A stretch of 64,000 nucleotides of DNA from Parvularia atlantis (lineage: Eukaryota; Opisthokonta; Rotosphaerida): positions 21,056-85,055 of the forward strand of contig CALSCO010002237.1 of NCBI GenBank assembly GCA_943704415.1, given 5' to 3'. This document shows, piece after piece, positions 42,078 through 52,177 of the stretch (the stretch's first letter is position 1; each line of letters starts with the position of its first letter). The translations under genes and the position numbers were made by a program. Below the pieces are notes generated by a model. It saw only the letters and a program-made list of their open reading frames with translations. It had not been told where the DNA came from and searched no databases.

Positions 42078-42593
42078 TCACTGCTCGGTCGCGGCGGCCT
42101 TCTCGATGCGCCGCGCCGCCTCGCGCTTGGCCCACGAGCGAACGCTGTGCACACACGCACTCAGATGCACGCACACACCGCGCGCGACGGGGCGCACCTC
42201 GTGTCCGGCTTGTAGAACAGGCCGACGGACACGAGCACGAACGCGCCAAAGACGCCGAAGAACATCGGGTACTCCCACCCCTCGAAGACGTACTTCTCGC
42301 CCGGCTGCGCTCGTCACGTGCGCGAGTTCAGTCGCCGCCCCGCCACGAAGCCCCGCGCCGCGCGCACCTTGAGGCCGAGGAAGTAGCCGTTGGGGCCGTG
42401 GCCGTGGCCGTGGTCGTCGTGCTTGTGCTGCGCGCTCTGTCGTGAGCGGGCGACCGGCAGTGTCACGCAACCCGCGCACCTCGCCCGCCGCCGCCCCGGC
42501 CGCCGGCGCCGCGCCCGCGAAGCCCCGCCGCGGCCCCGCGACGCCGCCGCTCTGTGCCGCGCGCCGTGCGATGCCCGCGGCCCTCGAGAACAT
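42078..42593 (-). CDS. NDUFB11: Complex I subunit NDUFB11 / ESSS
   Basis: Accessory membrane-arm subunit of mitochondrial NADH:ubiquinone oxidoreductase. Exons on the minus strand: 42480-42593, 42368-42436, 42198-42304, 42078-42144; 118 residues. MFSRAAGIARRAAQSGG is a mitochondrial presequence. A His-rich patch (HKHDDHGHGHGPNG) comes before the family core LKPGEKYVFEGWEYPMFFGV, one TM helix (FGAFVLVSVGLFY), and KPDTSVRSWAKREAARRIEK. The PGEKYVxEGWE and KPDT..WA(K)REA patterns match plant/fungal/animal ESSS. Its start is 32 bp from the NDUFS7 start on the other strand. Confidence 0.92.
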   Translation of the reverse strand: MFSRAAGIARRAAQSGGVAGPRRGFAGAAPAAGAAAGEVRGLRDTAGRPLTTERAAQARRPRPRPRPQRLLPRPQGARGAGLRGGAATELAHVTSAAGREVRLRGVGVPDVLRRLWRVRARVRRPVLQAGHEVRPVARGVCVHLSACVHSVRSWAKREAARRIEKAAATEQ

Positions 42594-42625
42594 TCGCGAA
42601 GAGATTCGAAGAAAGTCTTTCGGCC
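42594..42625. promoter_or_regulatory. 32-bp shared promoter/leader of two complex I genes
   Basis: The start codons of NDUFB11 (minus, 42593) and NDUFS7 (plus, 42626) are separated by only 32 bp containing CGCGAAGAGATTCGAAGAAAG and CTTTCGGC. Both transcription starts and any core elements must lie within it or inside the opposite gene. The extent is inferred from the gene models. Confidence 0.5.
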
Positions 42626-43602
42626 ATGCTGAGGTGTGCCGCGCCGCAGTCAGGCGCTTCGGCGCGCTCATGGCCTTCGCCGCGCGCGTTGCTTGCCGCA
42701 GGCTCACGCAGACGTCGCGCGCGCTTGTGCCCTCCGTCGCGCAGCCCGGGCGCCTGCTCCCCGTCGTGCTGCGCGGTGCGTGCGTGCGCACGCGTGCGGC
42801 CTGTGCGTGAGGCGAGGGGGAAAAGCGCCTGACGCGCCCGGCGAACGGCGCACAGACGCCATGCGCACGCAGTCGACCCAGGCCGCGCCCGCCGTGCAGC
42901 ACGCCGACGACATGGCCGTGCAGACGCACCGCACCAGCGCGGGCGAGTTCGCCACGACCACGCTCGACACCGTCGTCAACTGGGCCCGCCGCGGCTCGCT
43001 CTGGCCGATGACCTTTGGCTTGGCCTGCTGCGCCGTCGGTGTGGCGCATTCATTGCCTCTGCCGTTGCCGCGGGGGGCGCGCGCGCTGACCGTGACGCGC
43101 GTGCGGCAGAGATGATGCACATGGCCGCGGCGCGCTATGACCAGGACCGGCTCGGCATCGTCTTCCGCGCGTCGCCGCGTCAGTCGGACGTGATGATCGT
43201 CGCCGGCACGCTCACCAACAAGATGGCGCCCGCACTGCGCAAGGTCTACGACCAGATGGTGCGCGCCCGCGTGCCCTCGCCCGCCGTGCCTCTTCCATTC
43301 ACGCTCACGCCCGCCCCAGCCGGAGCCGCGCTGGGTCATCTCGATGGGCTCGTGCGCCAACGGCGGCGGCTACTACCACTACAGCTACTCGACCGTGCGC
43401 GGCTGCGACCGCATCGTGCCCGTCGACGTCTACGTGCCCGGCTGCCCGCCGACGGCCGAGGCCCTGCTGTACGGCGTCATGACGCTGCAGCGCAAGATCC
43501 GCCGCGCCCAGGTTCGTTCGTCTTTGCCGCTTGCCCCACAGACGGCGCATGGCGCTGATGCGCGTGCGCGGCCAGGGCGCCAACATGTGGTACCGCAAGT
43601 GA
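42626..43602 (+). CDS. NDUFS7: Complex I 20-kDa subunit (PSST), N2 cluster protein
   Basis: Carries Fe-S cluster N2 at the quinone site of complex I. Exons 42626-42633 (only 8 nt), 42702-42775, 42856-43038, 43110-43258, 43320-43511 and a last exon from about 43542. Presequence [20 protein letters not shown]; core [80 protein letters not shown]. The four Cys ligands (ACCAV, GSCA, PGCP) are intact. The end QGANMWYRK corresponds to the usual xIWYRR. Between QRKIRRAQ and [10 protein letters not shown] the frame must lose about 31 nt; no canonical GT-AG intron gives the right phase, so this junction is odd. Confidence 0.93.
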
Positions 43603-43649
43603 GGTGCGTGCCGGCAATCTACTGTGTTTCGTCGGTCGCAAATATGCAT

Positions 43650-45966
43650 CTACTCTATCCTGAACGGGTGCGCCTCCGTGTTGAAGACGTACTCGGTCAG
43701 GGGCAGCGCGCTCGCGTCCGAAAACAGCAGGAAGAGGTACTTGAGCGTCTCGGCCAGGAAGAAGCTCTGCATGCTGTCGTTGTGCTCCGGCGGGACGCGC
43801 GTCACGTCGGTCAAGCCCGAGTAGGCCGTGCGCGTGCGGCAGTACTTGTCGATGGCCTGGCGGGCGGGGCGTGTCAGGGCCGCCCCGCCGCCCTATCGCG
43901 CGCACCTCGAAGATGCGCCAGCCGTACTCCTGGTACACGGCGTCACCCGTGACGCGGTACATGACGAAGAGCGACTCGATCGTCTCTGCACCCGCAACGT
44001 CACAAACGCGAACGGACCTTGCAGGCCGCGCGCGCACCTGGCCGCAGGAAGTACTTGGCGCTCTCGACGCCCGCAGACCCGTCCGGCCTGAATGTGACAA
44101 TCTCGGGGCCGATGCCCGATGGCGACGCGCTGTACAGGCCGTAGCACGTGTCCTGTGCGCATGGAGCACGCGTCAACTTGTGGCGAATGTGCCGCAGCGA
44201 CCCGAACCATGAGCTTCCGCGCAAGGTCGAGGTCCTCGCTGCGGTCGAGGTGCTGCGCACCCAGCGCGATCATGCCCGGCACAAAGCACACCTGCGCCCG
44301 CCACGTGAGCACGCGCGCGACGGCGCATATGACGGCGCACTAAGTGGTCCATCCGCGGCTGCAGCCGGTGCCCGTCAAACTCGCCGATGAACCAGCGCCC
44401 GTTGACGTTGCCCACGAGGTGGTCGCGCATGCCCTCGAGCGCCTCGATGTCTGTGCGCGCGCCGTGAGCACGGAGCGTCGCGCTGCCCGGCGAGAACGCA
44501 CACATGCGCTTGAACTGCGGCTCGCGCTTGTTCGTCAGCAGATATTGCTTCAGCAGGTACTCGTAGAAGCTGTCGGCGAGTGCGGCGAACGTGACCTTGT
44601 CTGCGAGGTGCGCATGCGAGGTGCGCAGAACGCTCAGCCTGCGCGCGCGCCGGGGGCGTTTGCGCACCCGTCGTGAACTGGCCTGTCATCGGGTCCATCA
44701 TCACCGGGTACAGGCCGCGGATCTTGGTCTCGGCCGCGTCGACCACGTCCATGACCTTTTGCGCCTGCCCTCGCAGTCTGAGCAGGCAAGGGGCGAGCGT
44801 GCGCAAACGCGGCACACCTGGCGCGCGTAGACGGGGTTGCCGGTAAGGCGCGAGAGGTACTTAAACTCAAGCTGCACGCTGCCCAGCTCGGCCAGCACAC
44901 TGCTCTGCCGCGTCCACGATGGGTTGCGGGCCTCGCCACTGTGGTGCCCGTCAGCGAGCGCCGTGCTCGGTTGCGCCGGCACTACGCACGTCTGCAAGTT
45001 GACCTCGTTGTACGGTACACCCGTGGAAGACTTGAACGCGGGCAGCAGCAAGCGCGCGAGCTCGTCGGCCTGCAGCCGCCCGGCACGGTCAGCGCACCGC
45101 GTGTCGCCTCTCAGCATGACACGCACCTTGTGCAGCAGCACGGCGTCGGGCGATAGCGTGTATGCGCCGAGCAGGCCGCCGAGGTACCGGATCGTCGTCT
45201 CGAAGAACGACACGAAGCGGTCCTGCGCGAGCGCCGCCGTGATCAGCGCGCAGCGTGCAGGCTTGGTGCAGCACCAGAGCACCTGCTTGAAGTCGATCTG
45301 CGCGACGTGCTGCAGCGCGCGCTCGTACTCGGGCCGCAGGCCCATGAGCAGCAGCGTGTCGAGCGCGTCCACGAGCGTCACGCCCCACCCGTTCCAGCTG
45401 CGCGCGCGCGGTCACCACCGCAGTCGCACGCGCTGAGCGACGGCCTGCTACCTGTCGTTGGTCCTGTTTGTGCACGGGCGCACCTCGTCGTGCCCGAACG
45501 CGTATTTCTCGTAGCCACCCCACGCATGCCGCATCGCCTGCACCACGCGCTCGCGGCGCCGTGCGAGCTCGTCGGCGGCAATGGCGGGCGACGGCGTCGT
45601 CTCTGTGCTGACGGCGGGCGCTGTCGTCGCGGCGACCGTCACGGCGACCGTCGCGGCGGCGGCACCCGATCGCACGCTCGGCAGTACGTCGGCGATGGGA
45701 GCGGCGAGGCCGTCGCTGGCCGCGGGCACGAGCTGCCAGGCGATGAAGAGGCCGATGAGCACGAGGGCGATGCACACGGCCGCGATCTGCACAAACGCGC
45801 CGCCGCGCGAGACGAAGAGCGTGCGGACGCTCTGCTGGTAGCGCTTGTACAGGCGCTTCTGCGTCTGCCGCAGCACGCCGCCGAGCACGCCGCCACCGCC
45901 GCCGCCGTCGCCGTCGCTCGCGGGGCGATACGTGCCGTCCGACGCGCGGAAGTATGACGGAAGCAT
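43650..45966 (-). CDS. ER/Golgi alpha-1,2-mannosidase (GH47)
   Basis: Class I processing mannosidase that trims N-glycans. ATG at 45966. Short cytosolic tail, then the signal anchor [20 protein letters not shown], making a type II membrane protein, and an Ala/Thr-rich stem. The catalytic domain begins [20 protein letters not shown] and has [176 protein letters not shown], then [20 protein letters not shown] and [12 protein letters not shown]. The C-terminal [11 protein letters not shown]...NTEAHP signature and lack of an ER-retrieved EDEM domain favour MAN1B1/MNS-type over EDEM. About 13 introns. Confidence 0.93.
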
Positions 45967-45983
45967 CCGCGACGGAACTGCCT

Positions 45984-46966
45984 ATGTACATCGCAGTGAC
46001 CATGAACCGGTACGAGGAGGCACACCGCAGGCGTATGACCAAAGTGCCTCACGACGTCGACCGCTTCTGCGACGCGCGCGCCCCGCCGGGCCGCCGGCGC
46101 GAGCTGCTGCGGTGGATCCGGTGCGTGCGCGTGCATCGCTGTACTGCTGATCGAGCTCACGGCCCGGGTGCGTAGCGACCTCGACGACCCGACCTGCCCA
46201 CAGATGCTGCAGATCCGCTTCGCGATGTCAGTGCCGAACGACGCCGCGCTGCGCGCCGTGGGCGACGTGGCGCGCGGGCGGGCGCTCGTGTCAATCGCGA
46301 GCGGCCTCGGGTGCGTGCGTGTGCCCGCGCAGCGCCCCCGGGGCCGACGGCAGACGCACAGCTACTGGGAGAGCCTGCTCGCGGAGCGCCGTGTGGATGT
46401 GCACGCGTTCGACATCCGCGCCGACGACGCCATGTACCGCGACATGGCACACCTGCGGCCACAGCACGGTGAGCCGGCCGTGCTTGCGGAGCCGCGCTTC
46501 CGCGACGCTGTGCTGTTCCTAGCCTGGCCTGACAGCGACGGTGCGCGCTTCGATCACTCGCTCGCTCGCGGTTCGCGCGGATCGACGGCGCCGCAGAGCA
46601 CAGCACCGTCTCGGACGACTGCCTGCGCCTGTTCCGCGGGCCTGCGCTCGTGCACGTCGGCGAGCTGTTTGGCGAGACGCAGAGCGAGAACCCGTTCGGC
46701 ATGTCGACCAACCACACCTTCCAGCTCGAGGTGCGCTCGCCGTTGTCACATAACGCGCCGAGCGCACGCCAACGCGGCGCGCCGCAGCGCAGCTCATCAA
46801 GCAGTTCCGGCTCGTGCGCCGCGTCGAGCTGCCGCGCTGGCCCGGCCACCGTGACGCGCTCACGATCTGGCGCCGCGCCGCCACGCCGGTCGACTGCTCG
46901 CTCAGCGAGGGCGAGGGCGAGGCGCGCTTTGTGTACCTCGGCGATGACGCCGACGAGCGACTGTAA
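45984..46966 (+). CDS. Uncharacterised protein, methyltransferase-like fold
   Basis: Not recognised by name. Start is uncertain: in-frame ATGs at 45954, 45984 and 45999; 45954 would overlap the divergent mannosidase start, so 45984 is used. Visible parts: MNRYEEAHRRRMTKVPHDVD, LDDPTCPQMLQIRFAMSVPN, ALVSIASGLGYWESLLAERR across an intron, VDVHAFDIRADDAMY, DAVLFLAWPDSD, LRLFRGPALVHVGELFGETQ, LIKQFRLVRRVELPRWPGHR, ending ARFVYLGDDADERL. A Gly-rich SxxGYWxxLL...VxAFD turn followed by a WPD strand looks like a degenerate SAM-methyltransferase fold known to me from anonymous fungal, plant and trypanosomatid proteins. About five short introns. Confidence 0.72.
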
Positions 46967-47024
46967 GCCAGCAAAATGTGTGCAGAACGAGAAGAGTACA
47001 ACAACAAAGCGAGAGCGCAATTGC

Positions 47025-50000
47025 CTACACAGTGGCAGACCCGGCCGGCGAGTGCGACGTCCTCGTGTCGGTGATGCTGCGCCTGCAAGCAGCGTCAGTT
47101 GCAAGCGCAGCACGTCGCACAGAAGCGGGCGCGCACTCGATCGCCGACACGCGTGCCTCCAGCTGCGCCATCCGCTGCTCTAGCGCGACCTGTGCGGGGC
47201 TGCCGGTGGGCGTCGACTTGCCGCTGTTGGACACGGCCGAGCCCGTCGAGCCCGCCGAGCCCGCCGTGACCGAGACCTCGGCCGAGTCGTTGGCCGACGT
47301 CGGCATCGACCATCGCTCGCCGCTACTTACGCTGACGCTGCCCACGCCAAGCGCGTCCCCGGCGCTCGCGATTTCGCTCGCGACGTCCTCCCAGTCGCTC
47401 ATGATCAGCTCAGGCACGGCCGCAGCCGCGGCCGTAGCCGTCGTCGAGTTGGCCTGATGGAACTGCTGCTGCTGTTTCAGGATCGAGCGGCTGTAGTCGA
47501 GGTCGCGGTAGATGCACCTGATCGCCGTCTCAACGCCGTTCTCCTGTTTGACGCTCACAGTGAGCGGCGCAAACGCCACAGTGGCCTTGGCGCACCTTGC
47601 GGATGTCCTCGCCAACCTTGTGCGCGCCTGCAATCACGGCTGCGTCGGTCGTGATGAGCGTGAGGGCGGTGGCGAGCGCGTCGACCGTCAGCTGCTCGAC
47701 CATCGTGCCGATCTTGAGCTGCCAACGGCGCTGTCAGCGGCAGGAAGCGGGAGCAGCAGCGCAAGCGCATCTCACCTGCGTCACGCGCTGGCCCCAGAAG
47801 AACTGGTCGCCGAAGAAGGGCTTGATGACCGTCGGCAGGCCCGCTCGCAGGCCCGCCGCCGTCGTCCCGGCCCCGCCTGTGCGCCCAGTGTCAGTCTGCG
47901 CGCACGTGCACCACTGCAGCCGGCGCACCGTGGTGCACCACGCCCGCCACACGCTCAAACAGCCACCGCGCTCATCGGGAAGATAAACTCGGGGAACTCG
48001 CGCGGCGGCGTCGCGTGCTTCTGCGTCCCGCGGCCCGACCTGACACACGCGTAGGCGCGCGCGCGCACGGCAGATCAGCGTCGGTGCAAGCGTCTGAGCG
48101 AGGCCCCCGCCACACCAGCCCTTGACGAGCACGGCCTTGACGTTGGCGCGCCTCACCGCCTCAACGACGGTGTCGGTCATGGCCTCGGGGTCATCCACGA
48201 CGACCGAGCCGAAGCCAATGTAGACGATCTTGCGCGACGTGTCGGCCAGGAACGCGAGCAGCTCGGGCGACGGCTGCCACTCAGGATTGGGGTTGTCGAG
48301 GAAGAAGAAGCCGCTGGCGTCGCACGGCAATCAGCCAGCTGCACTCACGCGCCAGCGCCGCCGAGCCGCGCACCAGATGTGCACAAAGTCGCTCCAGTCG
48401 GCCGGCGGGTGAATCAGGCTCGGGCTGAAGCAGTTGATCACGGGCGTCATTGCGTCGTCCTTGTACATGATCGCCGGCTGCGCGCCCGTGTCACCAGCCC
48501 CGCCGATGCCGCGTGGCACGGTCGGCACGTACAATGTGCAGGTCGCGCACGCGCCACGCGTTGATCTTGTGCCTGAGCACGGTCCACAGGACGGTGTCGA
48601 ACGCGACGTGCGTCATGTAGTTGAGCGTGCCTGCGCATGGTCTGGGCATACAGGTCTCTGGGACCACCCAGCGGACGCACCCGCGAGGTTAGTCGCAGCT
48701 GTGATGAGCGGCTGCGGGAACTCGCGCGTGCGCGTGAACGGGAACGGGCAAAAGTAGAAGAACGGCACACCTGGACGTGTGCCGTCAGCGTCTCGCGTCG
48801 CGCACACACGGCCGCGCGGTGGCGCACCGAGCGCCTCGGCGACGTGGTAGCCCGCAAAAGCGTACGGTGCGGCGATGATCGCGTCGGCGCCCTGGACCGC
48901 AGCCCAGCTCTGCGTCAGCAGGCCGTCAAACCAGCCGAAAAAGGTCTCGTAGCCGCGCCGGATGAACTCTCTGCTGAAGATTGAGTGCTGCGTCATCAGC
49001 TCGAGCAGCCTGCGGCGGCAAGTGAGTGATGCTGCGAGCACGCATCCATCGGCCGACGCGCGGCGCACTCGGCCGGATTGCCGGGCAGCTCGTGGAAGCC
49101 GATGCCGTGGCTGCGGATCCACGTGCCAAACTCGGTGTGGGTGCCGATCGTGACCGTGTGCCCGCGCGCGATCAGGCCCTGTGCGCGCGCGCCCACCGTG
49201 AGCGTCGCCAGCACAAGCCACCGGCCTCGCGCACCTTGCCGAGCGCCACGAGCGGCTGTACGTCGCCGCGCGAGCCGATGGTGAGCATGGCGATATGCTT
49301 CGGAATGTTCTCGGGCTGCACGTCCGCGACAGGTGCAAGCGCGACGCGTGCGATGTCCGACAGCAGCGCTACGCGCGACGGCGTCAGCCACCGGTCCGGC
49401 ACGGCAAAGTCACGCGGCGTCGTACTGCTCGTGGGCTGCACGTGCAGCTCGCGCTGGCGGTGCGGCAGGCTCTCGTCGCCCCACGCACTCGTAGTGCGTC
49501 GGGAAAGTCAGCGACGCGGTGCCGGTGAGCGGCGGCGCACCGTGTGCCGTAGAACGGGTTCGTCGTCTGCTGCGTACCGTGTGGCGAAGGCGACGCGCGC
49601 TCCTCCTGCGACCGCACGCTGGCGCTGCGGGTGCGCGGCATCGGCAGCAGCAGCGAGTTGGCCAGCTGCTCGTCGAACGGGCGGGTCTGCCCGCGTGGGC
49701 GGCATGAGCCGTGCGACCTGGCAGCGCGACATGACACGGCGCACCTGGTCGATGAGCGACGACAGACGTAGGTGGAACGAGTCACGCTCCATGCGCGAGA
49801 GAAAGTCGAACGAAAACTGCGGCGTTGCGTCAGCCAAACTTTCCGTGTTGTTTCTCGCGCGCCCGCACCGTTGGCGTGAGCAAGTTGCTCGTGTGGATTG
49901 TCAAAAAGCTCGAGAAGAGCGTCGAGCCCTTTTTGAGCTCACGCAGCTCTGTCAGTTTGAGAACGATCTGTGCGCGGGACAACGATCAGCTCCGCAGCCA

Positions 50001-52052
50001 AAGCGAGTGCGCGCGCGCACCTTGCCGCCGTGCAGCGGGTAGCGCGTCTGGAAGCACAGGCGGCGGTTCGTGCACACGATCTTACCAAAGCCGACAGTGC
50101 CGTGCAGGTGTGCGACGTAGTCTGCGTCGGCGCTTGTGAGTTCGAGCGGGCGCGAGATGAGCCGGGCCGCGCACGGAATTGCACGCGTTCGGTGTCGGTG
50201 ATAGCAAACTCGGCGCACATCTCCGCCAGGTCCTTTTCGCTCGGCATCATGCGCCGGACCGAGTCGATCACGCCCGAGATCGCTGCGCACGAGCGGTCGG
50301 CGTCACGACATGCGCGTCAGGCGGCGCAGCGCACCGCCCGGCACGCTCGCGAGCCCGCCGGGCAGCCACGACGGCATGCCGTTGGCCTCGCTCGGTGTGT
50401 CGCTGCGCGCGCGTGTGCAAATGCGGCCGGGCAGGTCAGCGCACGGAAGCGCAGATCGCGCAGACGGGCGCCGCACCGAATCGAGCGCGCGTCGCTGCCG
50501 TCGTCGTCGTCCGCGGCGCTCTGGGCGTGCTGCAGCAGGAGCCGCTGCACGTGCTGCTCGGTGCGGTCGATGTCACGGAAGAAGAGAAAGAAGAGCTGCG
50601 CGGCGGCGCGTCGGCGACTGCGCGGCCACGGACATGGGTGCGATTGTGCGCACGTCGTCGATCACAAAGTCGTCCTTCTGCACCGTCTGCACGTGCAGTG
50701 CCTTATTGAGCGCGGTGACGGGCACGACGTTGACGTGGCCAATCGTGCGCCACGTCAGGCTCAGCTGTGCGTGCGCGGCGCAGCTGAGCACCACGCGTGT
50801 CCACCTCGCACACGCCAGCAAGCGCACCTTGAGCTCCTGCTGACCGTGCTTGACCGCGTACAGCGACCGCTCGATCTCGCGCTTCCTGTGCGCACACACG
50901 TGCACACTCAGCCGTGGCCTTGAGTGGCCTGCGCTGGCGCACCACTCCTGCAGCGACGTCTCGGAGGATGCCTCGAAGCTGTACTGCCGCGCCCGTCCGA
51001 CCAGGTTGAACACGAGCGGGTTGTCGATGCTGACCTCGACGTGGAGCACGCCGCGCAGGTCGATCGAGCCGACGGGCTGGAATAGTTTCTGCGGCATGCG
51101 TGTGAGCAGGCAGGCAGGCAGGCACGCGAGGCGGTCGCGCGTTTGCGCGCCTGCGAGCTCGGGTAGTACGACAGGACGTGGTCCTCGAGCACACACCACC
51201 ACTGGTACCACAGCCGCGGCGGTGTGCGCGCCTGCTTCTTAAGGAAGCCCATGCGGCACGGGAGCACCTGCAGGTCGGTCAGTGACGGTCGCACGTGCAC
51301 GTATGACCCGGGCTGACCTGGTCGCGCTGGTTCGTGGCGAGGAAAAGAAAGTGCTCGTTGGTAAGGTAGATGAAGCCCTGGACGAGGATGTCGCTCATCA
51401 TCCAGCACGAGTACTCTGCGCGACGCGGTCAGCGGCGGTGCATGACGGAGGGTGCAGCGTGCCACGTGCCGTCCTCGAGCACCTCGTCGTCCGGCAGGCC
51501 AAACACGCGCCGCACGCGCTCGGCCAGCGCGGGCGGGGGCGCAGTGTCGGAGCGCTGCAGCGGGCCGGCGGCCGAGCCGGGGCTCGAGACGGTTGCGCTG
51601 TTTGCGTCAGCGGCGGCGATGGCGGCCTCGGCCGTGGCGAGCGAGACGTGCGCGTCGGCGTTGTCGGGTCCCTCGCGCTCGCCATCGTCGCGGCTGGCGT
51701 CGCTCTCCTCGTCGTCGCGCGGCAGGTGTGGCGGGTGCGGCAGGTGCTGCGGAGGCGGAGGGACGCGGGTTGCGTGCGTCAGCGCGTCACGCGTCACGCA
51801 TCGCCAGGGGTCGCGAGGCGCGCGCACGAGGCTGTTGAGGTCACTCAGGAAGTGCAGCAGCTCGCTGGCGGGCGCGGTGGCCGAGCGCAGCATCATCAGC
51901 TCGGCGTGCGCCGCGTCGTCGTCGTCGCCGCCGCGGTCGCGGTCGCTGACAGCGTCGGCCGCTGGCGTGGCGGCGTTGCTTGCGTTGAGCTGGTGATGAC
52001 CCGCGGGCGCTGCCACCGCGCCGCCCGCCGTCGCGCGGTCTGCCGAGGCCAT
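47025..52052 (-). CDS. Sterol 3-beta-glucosyltransferase with GRAM and PH domains
   Basis: Membrane-binding GT1/GT28-type UDP-glucose:sterol glucosyltransferase, as in fungal Atg26/Ugt51 and Dictyostelium Ugt52. ATG at 52052 (MASADRATAGGAVAAPAGHH). N-terminal disordered/acidic part, then GRAM (RRVFGLPDDEVLEDGTWHA, ILVQGFIYLTNEHFLFLATN), PH (GFLKKQARTPPRLWYQWWCV, FNLVGRARQYSFEASSETSL), a second GRAM region, and the transferase: LTIGSRGDVQPLVALGK, VTIGTHTEFGTWIRSHGIGF, EFIRRGYETFFGWFDGLLTQ, LNYMTHVAFDTVLW, RKIVYIGFGSVVVDDPEAMT, HHGGAGTTAAGLRAGLPTVI, KPFFGDQFFWGQRVTQ. These match family sugar- and acceptor-site blocks. The C-terminal tail is Ser/Thr-rich with a short coiled coil (LEQRMAQLEARVSAIE). 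About 20 introns; some junctions in the second GRAM were not resolved. Confidence 0.92.
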
Positions 52053-52177
52053 GGCGGGCTCGTGCCTGCGCGCGCGGCCCGTGAGGCTGAGGAAAGCAGG
52101 CGGGCAGCGTGCGCGCGAGCCGAGACTGGACAGCGAGCAACAACGCACAAACCGAGTGTCACACTTTCACGGCCATT

